DNA of 62,512 nucleotides, taken from contig NW_005201327.1 of assembly GCF_000372725.1 (NCBI RefSeq), positions 193,484 to 255,995 on the forward strand, written 5' to 3'. A program made the position numbers and the translations under genes. This document shows, piece by piece, positions 30,465 through 40,702 of the stretch (within the stretch, counting starts at the first letter, position 1; each line of letters opens with the position of its first letter). This DNA is from Emiliania huxleyi CCMP1516. Its lineage: Eukaryota; Haptophyta; Isochrysidales; Noelaerhabdaceae. A model generated the notes under the pieces. It saw only the letters and a list, made by a program, of their open reading frames with translations, had not been told where the DNA came from and did not search any database.

Positions 30465-31935
30465 GGTCGATCGCTCGCGACAGAGTGAAAGCCGCGGAGG
30501 TTGAGGCTAGAATTCTACGTCGAGAGCCAACCGCGCGCGGCCGTCGACCGGCAAGCCGTGCGACTGTCTTTGTTTGAAGTAAAAAGTCGAATCAGAGCGC
30601 CGTCGGCGTTGTCCTGAGTTTTCTCCCCTGGACCGCCCGTCCGGCACCGCTCCGGGACGCACGCCGGCGAAGCACCATCAAGCTGCTGTACGGCCCCGGA
30701 ATCGCCTCCCCTGGCTTAGCTAAAGTGAGAGTTATTGTGCACGTGGTCAGCCTCTACAATATATGTATGTAAAAGAGGAATGCAGAAGATTGGACAGGGG
30801 AGGGACGCGTCCAAGGGGGGAACGGAGGCTTGGGATTTTGCATCTCGGCTGCATCCATGGGCCAGGGAGGCGAATGTAGACAGTGAGCGGCTGACGTCCT
30901 CGCGGGCGTGGCTGAGTACAGCCGACACTACGTGCTGCGGCAGCCCGCGGAGTCGCAGGAGGCGCGGTGGAGCGGCTGCGCTTGGACGCGACGGCGAGGC
31001 TGGCCGGGCACGCTGTCGTCGAGAAAGGCACGCACGTCGAGATCCTGGGTTCGCAGAGGAGGGTTCGTGTGGATGCGGTCGAGTACGACGGCTACCCGGA
31101 CGCCGAGCGTCTCCTCTCGTTAGAGGAAGAGACGTGGCTAGGCAGGTGACGCTCGGCGCCGGCAGCGCGGCCCCTAATACCAGCGGCGAGGCGAGCTCAC
31201 TGGAGAGCGTGAGCCGTGGCGTGTGTGCGGGAGCCGCAGTGCGGAGAGAGCAAGCGCGAGACCGAGAGACGGTATATGTGATTTGTGTGTCGTCGATCTT
31301 GGAATTGTGAATTGGAGACGACTCTCGCAGTGACTTCAGACTTGGATCTCTCCGATGCCCGCGCCCCGGCGGCGGGGGCTGTGACTCTGAGGCAACTGGC
31401 AGTGCCTATCAGAGAGTGCCCAACAGCCCGACAAATCACCTACCTGACAGCACCTGACAGCCTGACAGCCAGGGCTCAGGGTGGGGCGGTTGTGGGGGCT
31501 ACGGAGATATTAGTCAGAGTACAGCAGGCGGCGAGTGCAGCCTTGTCCGAATATCTTATTAATCTTTAATGATCATTTGGGGAGGTCTTCTTTGAGCTGT
31601 TGCCATTGCACTTAGGAGGAGGTGCATGGCTGGGGCTGGATCCAACATGCTTGTACGAGTACACGCGTATGTAAAGCTGCTTGCGGTGACTACATGGATC
31701 ATGTCTTCTTGGTATTTCTTGTTTGCCACAAAATCAAAAAGAAAACAAAAAACGAAAACAAAGATTTTGTAATACGATACAAACGGCCTCTTTTTTGCCA
31801 AGATCTTTATAGAAGAAAACTGACGGAAAGAAAAAACACCGCGGGGACCCACTTCCCCCCCCTTCCCGAAATTCAGAAATCAGTGCCAAAACTCACGAGA
31901 CCTCGATACTAACAAAGACTACGATACAAGAGGTG
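30465..31935. other. Intergenic; at most a coding fragment at 30900-31149
   Basis: The only coding-like text is SRHYVLRQPAESQEA near 30920, followed in another frame by ERLRLDATARLAGHAVVEKG, THVEILGSQRRVRVDAVEYD and LLSLEEETWLGR to a stop at 31149. No family recognised. The stretch 31150-31935 turns AT-rich (aaaatcaaaaagaaaacaaa near 31730) and holds a short ctgacag repeat near 31443-31475. Nothing else is supported. Confidence 0.35.
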
Positions 31936-32502
31936 CTATGTCCCGCCTGAACTCTGGCTATCACTGTATAGAAAGGAGACCGAGACCGAGTTCTCCTCGT
32001 AGAGCACGCCGTGCGCCCAGAGGCTGGGCACAAACAAGACGTCGCCAGCCTGTTGCGTGCACTCCAGCTGGCGGCCGAGCTGACCGCGGCGCGCAGGCTC
32101 AAAGTCATCAAAGAAGTGGGCGTTGCTGTACGATGCGTCGGCAGGAGGGTATAGGAACCACCGCTTCCGGCCGTGCAGCAATGCGCTCACCGCCATGTAG
32201 TGGAAGTGGAGGGAGGTGCCGGAGAAGGGCGAGCCCACGTTGATCTGGTAGTTGTTGAGCACCGCCATGCCGCGCGCGAGCTCGCTCACCCAGCCAGTGA
32301 CGGGCTGCAGGTCTAGTAGCTCCAGGGTGTGATTATGCAGGTGCGCGTGCGGCGCCCATCGCGCCTCGACAACGGTATCCGGCGAGAGGGTGGAGTCCGA
32401 AGCGTGCTGGCTGAGCTTGTGCTGCTCTCCGTTTTGGATGGCTTCAAACTCCGTACACTGACACTTTACCTCCCAGAGCTCGTCCCGGTCCGCCACGGCC
32501 AT
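31936..32502 (-). CDS. JmjC/cupin-like domain protein
   Basis: The reverse frame reads ELLDLQPVTGWVSELARGMA, NVGSPFSGTSLHFHYMAVSA, LLHGRKRWFLYPPADASYSN, ECTQQAGDVLFVPSLWAHGV and LYEENSVSVSFLYSD. This is the pattern of cupin_8/JmjC-like hydroxylases: an HxH on the first strand, KRWFLYPP, then a late His. The known family uses iron and 2-oxoglutarate to hydroxylate proteins. The usual acidic second ligand is replaced by the HFHY arrangement, so activity is not certain. An upstream exon may be missing because the frame starts inside helical text (MAVADRDELWEVKCQC). Confidence 0.65.
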   Translation of the reverse strand: MAVADRDELWEVKCQCTEFEAIQNGEQHKLSQHASDSTLSPDTVVEARWAPHAHLHNHTLELLDLQPVTGWVSELARGMAVLNNYQINVGSPFSGTSLHFHYMAVSALLHGRKRWFLYPPADASYSNAHFFDDFEPARRGQLGRQLECTQQAGDVLFVPSLWAHGVLYEENSVSVSFLYSDSQSSGGT

Positions 32503-32633
32503 CCTCGGCCTCCGGAGGGCCCCCGGCCGCGGCGCGGTGCGGCGGCGTCACAAATCCGACGGCAGAGCACCGGGACGCGGTCGGGGGATCTGAGGTCCAG
32601 TGAGGCGTATGCATTCATGCCTATCCAGGGCTA

Positions 32634-33395
32634 TCACCTGGACCTATCAACAGGCGCCTGCGGCGCCGTGGTCAGGAGCTGCTGTTCACGCCGGTCCACA
32701 CTTTCATAGTGGACAGTAGTGTTCCGAGGGCAAGGGAGAGAGCGCGGAGGAGAGCTGGACCAGTCGCGCTCCCACGCACGGCTGCACGCGGCGTCCGGGA
32801 GCTGTTTGTCGCGACGAGCATGGTGGAGAAGCCAGGTGGAGAAGCCCAATGTTCGTTCTAGCGGAGTGTGAGGGAACCGTGGGCTGATCATATTGGCCCA
32901 TTGTGGATGCTTATTCATGTGGCGCATGTGATCAAACTGCGAGAGGACATGGCTTCGTGGCGAGCGGAGCATGGTGACCCGAAGACCATCTCCTGCAAAG
33001 GCTGCAATGCACGACTCGCCAGTGATGAACTTGGCTGTGGTGACAACCTCTCCTAGCTGCCTGCCCAGTTCCGTGCCGGCGCATTTCGCAATGTGCACCA
33101 GCTTCACCACCGCCGCCGCGTCGCCGACTTCATCGTGGAACGTGCGGATGGCGGCTGGAGCGTTTTGTGAAGCGCTTTGCAGGGCTTCCGGGAGCATCTC
33201 ACTTGACAGGACGGTAAATCCAAAAAGGAAAGTGGGGTCTCGCACAGCGCTCTCGCTCTTCGCTGCGGCCGCGGCCGCGGCCTGCCTGTTGGCGGTGCCG
33301 GTGCGCGCCCCGCAGCGTTTGACTTTTACCAGTGTTGGTACATTGTAATTACTGACTTTGGAGGCCTGGTTCTCGAGACTGTAACGTCCACCCAT
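32634..33395 (-). CDS. Sulfotransferase-family protein (C-terminal exon missing)
   Basis: The text VVKLVHIAKCAGTELGRQLG matches the 5'-phosphosulfate binding loop, and DGLRVTMLRSPRSHVLSQFD with HMRHMNKHPQWANM the 3'-phosphate motif, of membrane sulfotransferases that act on glycans in the Golgi. The frame ends at 32634 in text with no family resemblance (QLLTTAPQAPVDRSR). The proposed Met33395 lies within a dispersed-repeat fragment, so both ends may be wrong. Neighbouring 31936-32502 is on the same strand but has no evident functional link. Confidence 0.6.
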   Translation of the reverse strand: MGGRYSLENQASKVSNYNVPTLVKVKRCGARTGTANRQAAAAAAAKSESAVRDPTFLFGFTVLSSEMLPEALQSASQNAPAAIRTFHDEVGDAAAVVKLVHIAKCAGTELGRQLGEVVTTAKFITGESCIAAFAGDGLRVTMLRSPRSHVLSQFDHMRHMNKHPQWANMISPRFPHTPLERTLGFSTWLLHHARRDKQLPDAACSRAWERDWSSSPPRSLPCPRNTTVHYESVDRREQQLLTTAPQAPVDRSR

Positions 33396-33450
33396 ACCGC
33401 GTTGGTGTCCCAGTCGTTGGTCGGACTGTGTTTCGCCTTCCCATCAATCA
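33385..33450 (-). repeat. Fragment of dispersed repeat R (copy D)
   Basis: The segment cccataccgcgttggtgtcc, then cagtcgttggtcggactgtg and tttcgccttcccatcaat is the reverse complement of the first 60 bp of the blocks at 41626, 42689 and 54330. Confidence 0.8.
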
Positions 33451-34139
33451 ATCACGCCCTTGTCTCTCTCCCTTTTCTCTCTCCCTTGTACGTTCCGAGA
33501 CATTTGTACCTGATGATACGATAGATTGCCATATTAGGCAACGACCCAGATTCAGCAACGGCCGTTTTATTCCGTTTTGGCCGATCGCCCAGAGCCGTTT
33601 CAGGCCAAAAATAGGCATTTTCGGCTCTAGACGGCGCCAACGCTTTCATTGAGCGATCCTCACACTGATTATAAAGCGCACGTGACCTACCCGGACCGTT
33701 TCGCGCGATTCGGACTCAGCAATGCCAGGATGTCTGGGCGCACCGGCGCGTCGGTGGCAGTGGGATCGCACGCGTTCACCAGAGCCGCCGACGCGTCGAG
33801 CAGCGCGGCTCTGAGGCGGCGTTGCGGAAGCGGAGGACGTCAGTGTGCTCCGGCCTACCCTAAAGACCAAATATACCACATTCCCAACGCGTTTGAACGT
33901 CCTCTAGCGTCCACACGTGGCTGGGACACGCCTTCCTCGCGTCCCGCGGGTTCCCCAGCAGCAGCCGACGCGTCGACGAGCAGCGCGGCTCTGAGGCGGC
34001 GTTGGGGAATCCGAGGAACGCGTCGATGCAAAGGCCTCGTCGGGCTTCCGTTCACTCTACATTCACACACATTATTGTTCACTGCGCCCCACTCTACTTC
34101 GCCTTCTCCCTCGCCCACCTCCCTGCCCATTTTCAGGCG
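33451..34139. repeat. Spacer with a 44-bp direct duplication
   Basis: The block gccgacgcgtcgagcagcgc, then ggctctgaggcggcgttg occurs near 33788 and again near 33966 with small changes. Apart from a CT-rich stretch (33455-33485) no gene is visible. Confidence 0.5.
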
Positions 34140-34548
34140 ATGTCAAGGTTGTCTGCCCCCTCACCAACGGCGGGGAGCATGGTCGGAAGGGCGCTTTTGT
34201 CGCCTTCGGCAGGGCGGCGATCGCCGCATACCGTCCTATGGCGGCGAGTATCGCTACGCCAGGGAGGACAAGGACGTCGACGTGCGGCTGCTGCTGTTCG
34301 AGTCGTTCGGTGGGTTCGGGAGGATCCTCTGGGATGCGGCGAACGTGCTGCAGAACAAGCTGACGCGGGCCCAGTACCTCGATGAGGTGACTTGGACCAC
34401 CAAGAGCTGGCTGGGGCTGCAGAAGCAGCGCATCTCAGTCGTTCTTCACACGGCCATCGCAGAGCAGATTGTGAATGAGCTTGCCTGCGGCGAGGGCGGT
34501 CGAGTGCACGGAGCTAAGTGCCTCGCCACCCTCGCAGGAGTCGCTTAG
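34140..34548 (+). pseudogene. Reverse-transcriptase C-terminal remnant of a retroelement
   Basis: One frame reads DVKVVCPLTNGGEHGRKGAF and then, after a frame change near 34235, YGGEYRYAREDKDVDVRLLL, FESFGGFGRILWDAANVLQN, WTTKSWLGLQKQRISVVLHT to a stop at 34548. The same layout (LLFEEFGAMSAGVEELLM, WSAREWMPFALQRLSVQLW) ends the chimeric ORF at 51680-51860. I have seen such ends in LINE-type polymerases of algae. The RT active-site part is missing here. Confidence 0.6.
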
Positions 34549-34620
34549 GCGGCTCCCGTGGTGTACCTGTGTTAGTGCCAGTGCGCGCCAGTCCCGTGCC
34601 CAGTTGTGTGATTCAAGGTC
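34505..34620 (+). repeat. 3'-tail repeat directly after RT remnant (copy 2)
   Basis: The block ggagctaagtgcctcgccac, gagtcgcttaggcggctccc, gtggtgtacctgtgttagtg, ccagtgcgcgccagtcccg overlaps the stop of the RT remnant. It is the likely source of the tails seen alone elsewhere (4629, 12085, 18928, 40850). Confidence 0.7.
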
Positions 34621-36448
34621 CGTCGGCCTCTTTTGACCGCGGCGTTAGAGAGAGTCTTTGCTTGTCATGCCTTTTGAGAGAGAGAGAGAGAGAATTCTTG
34701 ATACGAAACCACGACGACACACACCAGTCGACTCGCATCGGTTGCCTCCATGAACGGCGGAGCTATTCTCGCGCCCACACCACACCTGGCTCCAACGTGG
34801 ACACGCCCATAGCTGGGGACACTACTAGGTCACGCATGGCATCACAGAAGTTTTATCTCTGGGCCCCGAAAGGCATCTCTAGCAGTGTCGTTACGCATGC
34901 CCCCTCCCATCCTGGGCGCATGCGCCTCACGTCTCGCCAGAGCATAAGCCCTTGGCGTGTGGCGAGACGAGTTTTTCGCCATGCAGCGAGCAGCAAGCCG
35001 CCCGCCACAAACAGCCGGAGGCATCGCCACGGCACTGGCTGCGCCGCGCTCCCGCACCCGTCGACGAAGCTCCCCCCGCGGAAGACCGCGCGTAGCGACG
35101 CCTTGACGATCGAGATGAGCGCGCTCGAGGCTCGCCCACCTACTGCCCCTGAGAGTTGGTTACTGAGTGGGATCAGCTCCCCCCCTTGGGATCGAAGCCG
35201 CCACAACCTCACACCCAACATCTCAGGCGGGATCAGAAGGGGACTCCACACCGGACACCGCCCGGGCACAGCCCCCCTACCCGTCGGATCGCACAGGGCC
35301 CCCTAGGAGCAGCCCACACACAATCTCGCATCGGCAGATTGCGCCTGAGTCAGGCAGACAGCAGACAAGGAGAGGAGAGAGGAGAGAGAGAGAGAGAGGA
35401 GAGAGGAGAGGGTGAGGGTGTGTGCACACGTGAGGAGAGGGAGGGTGTCTGTGGTGGGCTATAGTCATACTACGTGGTTAGAACCACGCGCCCCTCAGGA
35501 GCTTAAGGTAGAGCTGAGCGTCCAAGACGCCTCGGTGCCACCCACCGGCGTGAAGACCATCCGGATCTATCGGGTTCGCCCTCCGGACGGACCCGTCCCC
35601 GCGATGGCCCACGGTCCTCCGTCGCCTGGTTGACCCCCTGCCTCCCGGTTGAACCCCCAGTCCTCGTAGTCCATCATGAAATAAACTCAAAGATCCACCA
35701 CAGCCACCACCCTCCGCCTCCACCGTCGAGCCGCGATCGCTGCCGCCCGCGACGCCGCCCGCCGCGTCAGATTGCCGCGACACGCGCCTCGAGTCCAGTC
35801 GGAGAGCCGCGCCGCATCAGCAGCAGCATCAGCACCAGCACCACCAGCACCACCAGCACCACCAGCACCAGAGAGAGGCGCAACCTGCCCGACGCCACCC
35901 GCCGTGTCAGCTGCTCCCAACGCGCGTCTCGAGCCGAGTCGCAGAGCCGCGCCGCGCCAGCAGCAGCATATGCACCAGCTTCAGCAACATCACCACCACC
36001 AGCAGCACCAGAGAGACAGTGCAGTGTGACAGCAGCGCACAAGCGCTCGCAGAGCGGCGCGCAGCGCCGCGCACGCCACGCCGCGGGCGGTCCGACGAGC
36101 GCAGCGTACGTCGGCCGCGAGCCGCGTCACCAGCCGTCTCGCGAGAGAGCGGCGCCGCCGCGTGCGCGCAGCAGCCGCCGCGGCAGAGGCGAGCCGCGGC
36201 GACGTCCGCACTAACGGATAACTGCCATTGGCGGTTTTAACTCTCTCTCTCTCTCTCTCTCATGCCTTTTGCCTTCTCAGTGGCTTCTCGAGGTTCTCGA
36301 GCTCTGGCGCTCCCGCTCCTGGCCGGTGTGATTACACCGACACGTATGTCTCTGTAGAGGAAAAGAAACTCGCGTCTCTCTTGCGTCACTTTGTGCCCGC
36401 CGCCTTAAATTTCTTTTTGCCGAGCCTGCTTGGGCACTTAGACTAGTG
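34621..36448. other. Intergenic with low-complexity repeats, no supported gene
   Basis: Short (GA)n tracts lie at 34676-34692 and 35380-35410. From 35750 to 35965 a unit of about 125 bp, with cagcaccaccagcaccacca and gccgcgtcagattgccgcga-like text, is present twice, followed by gca-rich text. A (CT)n tract at 36240-36262 and a T-rich stretch precede the BTB gene and may be its promoter and 5' UTR. The long frames here are low-complexity Ala/Arg/Ser and I do not accept them. Confidence 0.4.
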
Positions 36449-38884
36449 ATGGCGCCCAAGCGGCAGCGCAGCGCAGCACCAGCTGCAGCGCCTGTCCACA
36501 CCGGCCGTGTCGTACTCGATGTCGGCGGCACTCGCTTCGTTTCATCGCGCTCGACGCTCGAGGGTGCCTCCTCCTACTTTCGCTCACTCCTCGTGCGGTG
36601 GAGCCCGGTGCGCCAACACAGACGCCGCAAGCTGCCTGGCGTGCACTCTGAGACCGCTCTGCCATCCCTCCTTATCACCGTGCGGCACGCGAGGATTGCC
36701 GTGCCGCCGCTCCACGTCCGCACGCGTCTCTCCTGCAGGCGACGCCGGACGATCCGATCTTCCTCGACTGCGACGCCGACGCGTTTGGCGTGCTGCTCTC
36801 GCACATGCGCGTGCCGTCATGCGTGCTGCTGCCGCCCGGCGACGTCGGCCTCGCCACCCGCGTGTTGCTGCTCGCTGAGTACCTCGGCCTCGACGGATTT
36901 CTCACGGCGATCAAGGCGAGGGCCTACTCGCACATGCACAGCAGCTGCAGCACCGCCACCGACGCCGCAGCGGCCACAGCCTTCGACGAGGAGGCGGGAG
37001 GCCTGCAGCAGGCCATCGATAAGCGGCTGCTGCCGGCTCGCTTCTTCGCGCCGGAGCCGCCGCCGCCGCCGCCACCGCCAGAGGCCACCGAGCCGCAGCA
37101 GCTCCTCGCCGCGCCGGGCGCTTTTCTTTTTTTGACGGCGGGCGGCATGTCGTTGTTAGGCGACCGTTCAGACGCTCATCCCGGCGGCAGGCTTCACCGC
37201 AATCTTCGCAGACGACGAGATCGACCTCGACGACGATCTCCCGCAGGATCTCCCGACACCTCCCCACACCTCCCCATCTCTCGCCATATCTCGCCAGATC
37301 TCCCCAGATCTCCCCAGATCTCCGGCCGCAGGTGCACTCGGTGCACCGCGTGGTCTCGCTCGCTCTGGTGCAGCTGGCCGACGGCAGCCGCGAGGTGGAC
37401 GCGCTGATCCAGCCAAACAACAACGAGCTTGAGCCGCGCGGAGGAGAGCGCACGAGGTCGCAGATGGTGCTGGCCTCTGAGCACGCGCGCGACATCCCGT
37501 GGGTGCACTGGGTGCTGCGCCCCCACCCTACGGCCACAGGACCGAACCCACGCTGGGTTCGAGACCCTGGAGTGTATGGTACTAGGTGCTCAGCCCCACC
37601 CTACGGCCACAGGACCGAACCCACGCTGGGTTCGAGACCCTGGAGTGTATGGTACCAGGTGCTCAGCCCGGCGCGGCTGCCCTCCCTCCTCTCGATTGCG
37701 CCCGGTACCGTCCGTGGCCGCTGGGTCACTCCCTCCCTACGAGCGGGCCGAGCTGTGAACGGCGTCTCTTCACGGCTGCAGCTGTGAACAGGTGAAGCCG
37801 GGTCACTCCCTCCCTTCCAGCGGGCCGAGCTGTGAACGGCGTCTCTTCACGGCTGCAGGTGTGAACAGGTGAAGCCCGCGTTCGAGCAGGCCGACTTGGG
37901 CAGGGCGATCGAGATCGCACACGGCGCGGTGACGGTGGGCGGCGTGCGGCGGCGCGTGGACTGGGAGGGGGAGGTTCCCGGCGATTTGGCCGGTACCATA
38001 CACACCGTCACGAGCGAGTGCGGTGTGAACGGCGTCTCTTCACGGCTGCAGCTGTGAGCAGGCACCATACACACCGTCACGAGCGAGTGCGGTGTGAACG
38101 GCGTCTCTTCACGGCTGCAGCTGTGAGCAGGCACCATACACACCGTCACGAGCGAGTGCGGTGTGAACGGCGTCTCTTCACGGCTGCTGCTGTGAGCAGG
38201 CACCATACACACCGTCACGAGCGAGTGCCGCGGCGACGTGATCGTCCGGCGGGCCGATGACACCTACAGCTGCTTTTGCAACCCGAGCGCCGCGCCCACC
38301 GACGCCGCCGAGGCCGACATCGCCTTTGCCGAGGTGATGGGCCCGACTTGTCGGGACGGAATCTCGCGCAATCTCGGGGTGATCTCGTGCAATCTCGCCA
38401 GGTGATGGACCCGACGTCGGAATCTCGCGCAATCTCGGGGTGATCTCGTGCAATCTCGCCAGGTGATGGACCCGACGTCGGAATCTCGCGCAATCTCGGG
38501 GTGATCTCGTTCAATCTCGCCAGGTGATGGACCCGACTTCGGGACGGAATCTCGCGCAATCTCGGGGTGATCTCGTGCAATCTCGCCAGGTGATGGACCC
38601 CACGTCGGGCGGCGACTCGCTGCGGGCGCGCTTTCTCGTGCCGGTGACGGGCGTCGGGCGTCGGGACGGAATCTCGCGCAATCTCGGGGTGATCTCGTGC
38701 AATCTCGTTAGGTGACGGGCTCGGGCGTCGGGACGGAGAAGGAGCTGACGCTGGCCGACGTGCGCAACATCGCGATGGGCGAGCGGCGCGTCTGCGGCGT
38801 CACCTAAGGCAGAGGTACGTCGACGTATTTCTTTTTCTAGGCGAGCGGCGTTTCTACGGCTTCACGGGCGTGGCACGAGCGTGA
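36449..38884 (+). CDS. BTB/POZ (T1-type) protein with unknown C-terminal domain, ten exons
   Basis: Exons 36449-36592, 36739-37110, 37160-37246, 37332-37511, 37659-37724, 37869-37992, 38200-38333, 38590-38643, 38712-38778 and 38841-38884 keep phase and give 423 residues. The N-terminus is a potassium-channel-T1-like BTB fold: GRVVLDVGGTRFVSSRSTLE, GASSYFRSLL, DPIFLDCDADAFGVLLSHMR, LLLAEYLGLDGFLTAIKARA. BTB domains self-associate or bind cullin-3. The remaining 250 residues (VHRVVSLALVQLADGSREVD, VKPAFEQADLGRAIEIAHGA, GDVIVRRADDTYSCFC, ELTLADVRNIAMGERRFYGF) are unknown to me. Six donors are GT, two GC and one GA, all with AG acceptors. Four or more introns contain tandem copies of the next exon's start. 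Retaining the last intron would end the protein at 38807 instead. Confidence 0.8.
37993..38199 (+). repeat. Intron of exactly three 69-bp units, each an exon start plus acceptor
   Basis: Each unit reads g(t/c)accatacacaccgtcac, gagcgagtgcggtgtgaacg, gcgtctcttcacggctgc and ends tgtgagcag. The following exon begins gcaccatacacaccgtcacg, agcgagtgccg. The intron is 207 bp, three times 69, so it is a pure tandem expansion of a hybrid exon/intron unit. Confidence 0.9.
38334..38589 (+). repeat. Intron of ~63-bp tandem units with ATCTCGG motif
   Basis: About four units of gtgatggacccgacgtcgg, then aatctcgcgcaatctcgggg and tgatctcgtgcaatctcgcc, each ending in cag. The downstream exon starts gtgatggaccccacgtcggg, so every unit carries the exon start. 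Confidence 0.9.
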
Positions 38885-39540
38885 CAGCCACTGCCGCCGC
38901 GGGCCGCGCACACGCGCGATGCCATTCACCTTCCCGCCTCCGCGACTTCGTCGTATGTGGACCGGAGGCTTGCCGGTGCATTTGCAGTGGCATTTGCCGA
39001 GTGAGCGCGAGCCGCATTAGTGGCCATGGGCTCAGCAGCCGCGAGCGAGCAGCGCACGAGGTAGCGCTTTTTTATGTATGTAAAGAGGGACGGCTCGATT
39101 GGTCATTCTCATTGGACGGAGCGGGTGGACGCGACCACAAGGGGGGGGACCTCCGCGGGGCTCCGGCAGCCTCCGGGGCGACGCCGACGCGGCTGCTTTT
39201 GGGTTGTAAATAAATAAATAAAATGCGAAACGGACACCACTACTGTGAGATTCGAGTGAGATGGTGTAAATCTAAAAAGGAACAGGTCCCCGCCCGTGAA
39301 GTAAAAACGGCGGTTTGATTGGGATTTTGCACATCCGCAGCTGCATCCAATGGCGCTTGGCGGATGGCTGAGCCCTGGCTGTCAGGCTGTCAGGTGCTGT
39401 CAGGTGATCTGTCGGGCTGTCGGGCAGCTGTCAGGCACTGTCAGGTGCCTCTGTCAGACCAGCTGTCGGGTGCTGTCAGTGCTGTCGGGTGCTGTCGGGT
39501 GCGTGTCTGGGTGTGTGAATCGGACGGCGAGGGGGGCGGA
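38885..39540. other. Intergenic; degenerate tgtcaggc repeats at 39375-39505
   Basis: After the BTB stop there is unremarkable sequence with an aaataaataaataaaatg stretch at 39208. A run of about a dozen degenerate (c)tgtcggg/ctgtcagg units follows. No gene seen. Confidence 0.5.
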
Positions 39541-39674
<134 letters not shown>

Positions 39675-39699
39675 GCGGAGGGGCTCCCCGGGCCCCGGG

Positions 39700-40240
39700 G
39701 GGGGGGGGGCGTGTCACATCGACACCGAAACACAAGATTGCAGCCTTCGATTGGGCAGGTGTGCCGCCTTTCCCCTCGCCTCGCCGCCTCGCCCAGCGCG
39801 ACGCGGCGCGAGGTGAGTGCTGGTCGCGCGCAAAGCGCTGCCGCTTCGCCCACAACCAAAGACTGCAGCGAGCCCGCGTCTGCCCGCCGTGCTGCGACCG
39901 CCGCGAGAGCGGCTCGTTCCGAGGCTCGAGCGACGCGAATCTGGAACAGTCGTATCGCGGGTGGAGCGCTGCCGCGCGCGCGGCCGGGTCGCCTCCATGC
40001 CTACTTCGCTCCCGCCCAAAAGGAGCCCGCACCCTGCTCATCCCGTTTTATGCTGCGGACGCTCGCCCGCCGCCGCCTGCGCCCTCGCAGATCCAAACCA
40101 ACGTGAGCGAGGCGGGCGTGCCGCGGTGGATCCTTGGTGCTGAGCCTCAAGCTGCGTGAGCTGCGAGTAGGTGCGGCCCTCCTGAGCCTGCGACTAGCGA
40201 GCGAGATGCCCGGGATTACCCGAGATCGCTTCGAGACGGT
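39700..40240 (+). other. Possible coding fragment with CCCH-like text, unresolved
   Basis: One forward frame reads TPKHKIAAFDWAGVPPF, GECWSRAKRCRFAHNQ and GSFRGSSDANLEQSYRGW, with a stop at 40159. The Cys/Cys/His spacing resembles a C3H zinc finger that lacks its first Cys. It is open from the CA repeat, without an own start. It may be an exon, or chance. Confidence 0.25.
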
Positions 40241-40702
40241 ATGGCACTTGCGCACTCTAGCACTCACCTGATCCTCCGTATCTCATCAGCCGAGATTGCC
40301 CGAGATTGCACCTTCAATTTCGTTGATTTAATGCCGAGTCCCCAGATTCGTCCAACAGGTCTAGTCTTCGTGCAGATGATAGCAGCGCGGATCGTGATAG
40401 AGATGGACGACGGCATTGGCGATGATAGATTTGCGACGGTGGTGCCGGAAGTTCCAGTTCCAGAAGCAGTTCCAGCGATTCCAGACGACATTCTTCGCTT
40501 GATAATGCAATTCAAGCATGCGAACTTCAAAAAGAGGTTCGCTGCGGAACATTGGCCCCGAAGGATGCAAATGTTGGCAAGGAAAGAAGCGGAAAGGAGA
40601 AAACATGAGGAGAAGAAGGCCATTTGCCAGATGAAGTGCGCTTGTGTCTGGTTCATTGTCGCCTGTGGTGTCGTTCTCGCACTGTTCCTCTGTGGGTGTT
40701 AG
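40241..40702 (+). CDS. Small tail-anchored membrane protein
   Basis: The frame has lower GC and balanced composition: FVQMIAARIVIEMDDGIGDD, PEAVPAIPDDILRLIMQFKH, ANFKKRFAAEHWPRRMQMLA, a charged helix (KEAERRKHEEKKAICQ) and a C-terminal span (CACVWFIVACGVVLALFLC). This is a tail-anchor layout: cytosolic domain with one membrane helix at the end. The start may be the Met at 40241 or the one near 40331. No family recognised. Confidence 0.5.
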   Translation: MALAHSSTHLILRISSAEIARDCTFNFVDLMPSPQIRPTGLVFVQMIAARIVIEMDDGIGDDRFATVVPEVPVPEAVPAIPDDILRLIMQFKHANFKKRFAAEHWPRRMQMLARKEAERRKHEEKKAICQMKCACVWFIVACGVVLALFLCGC

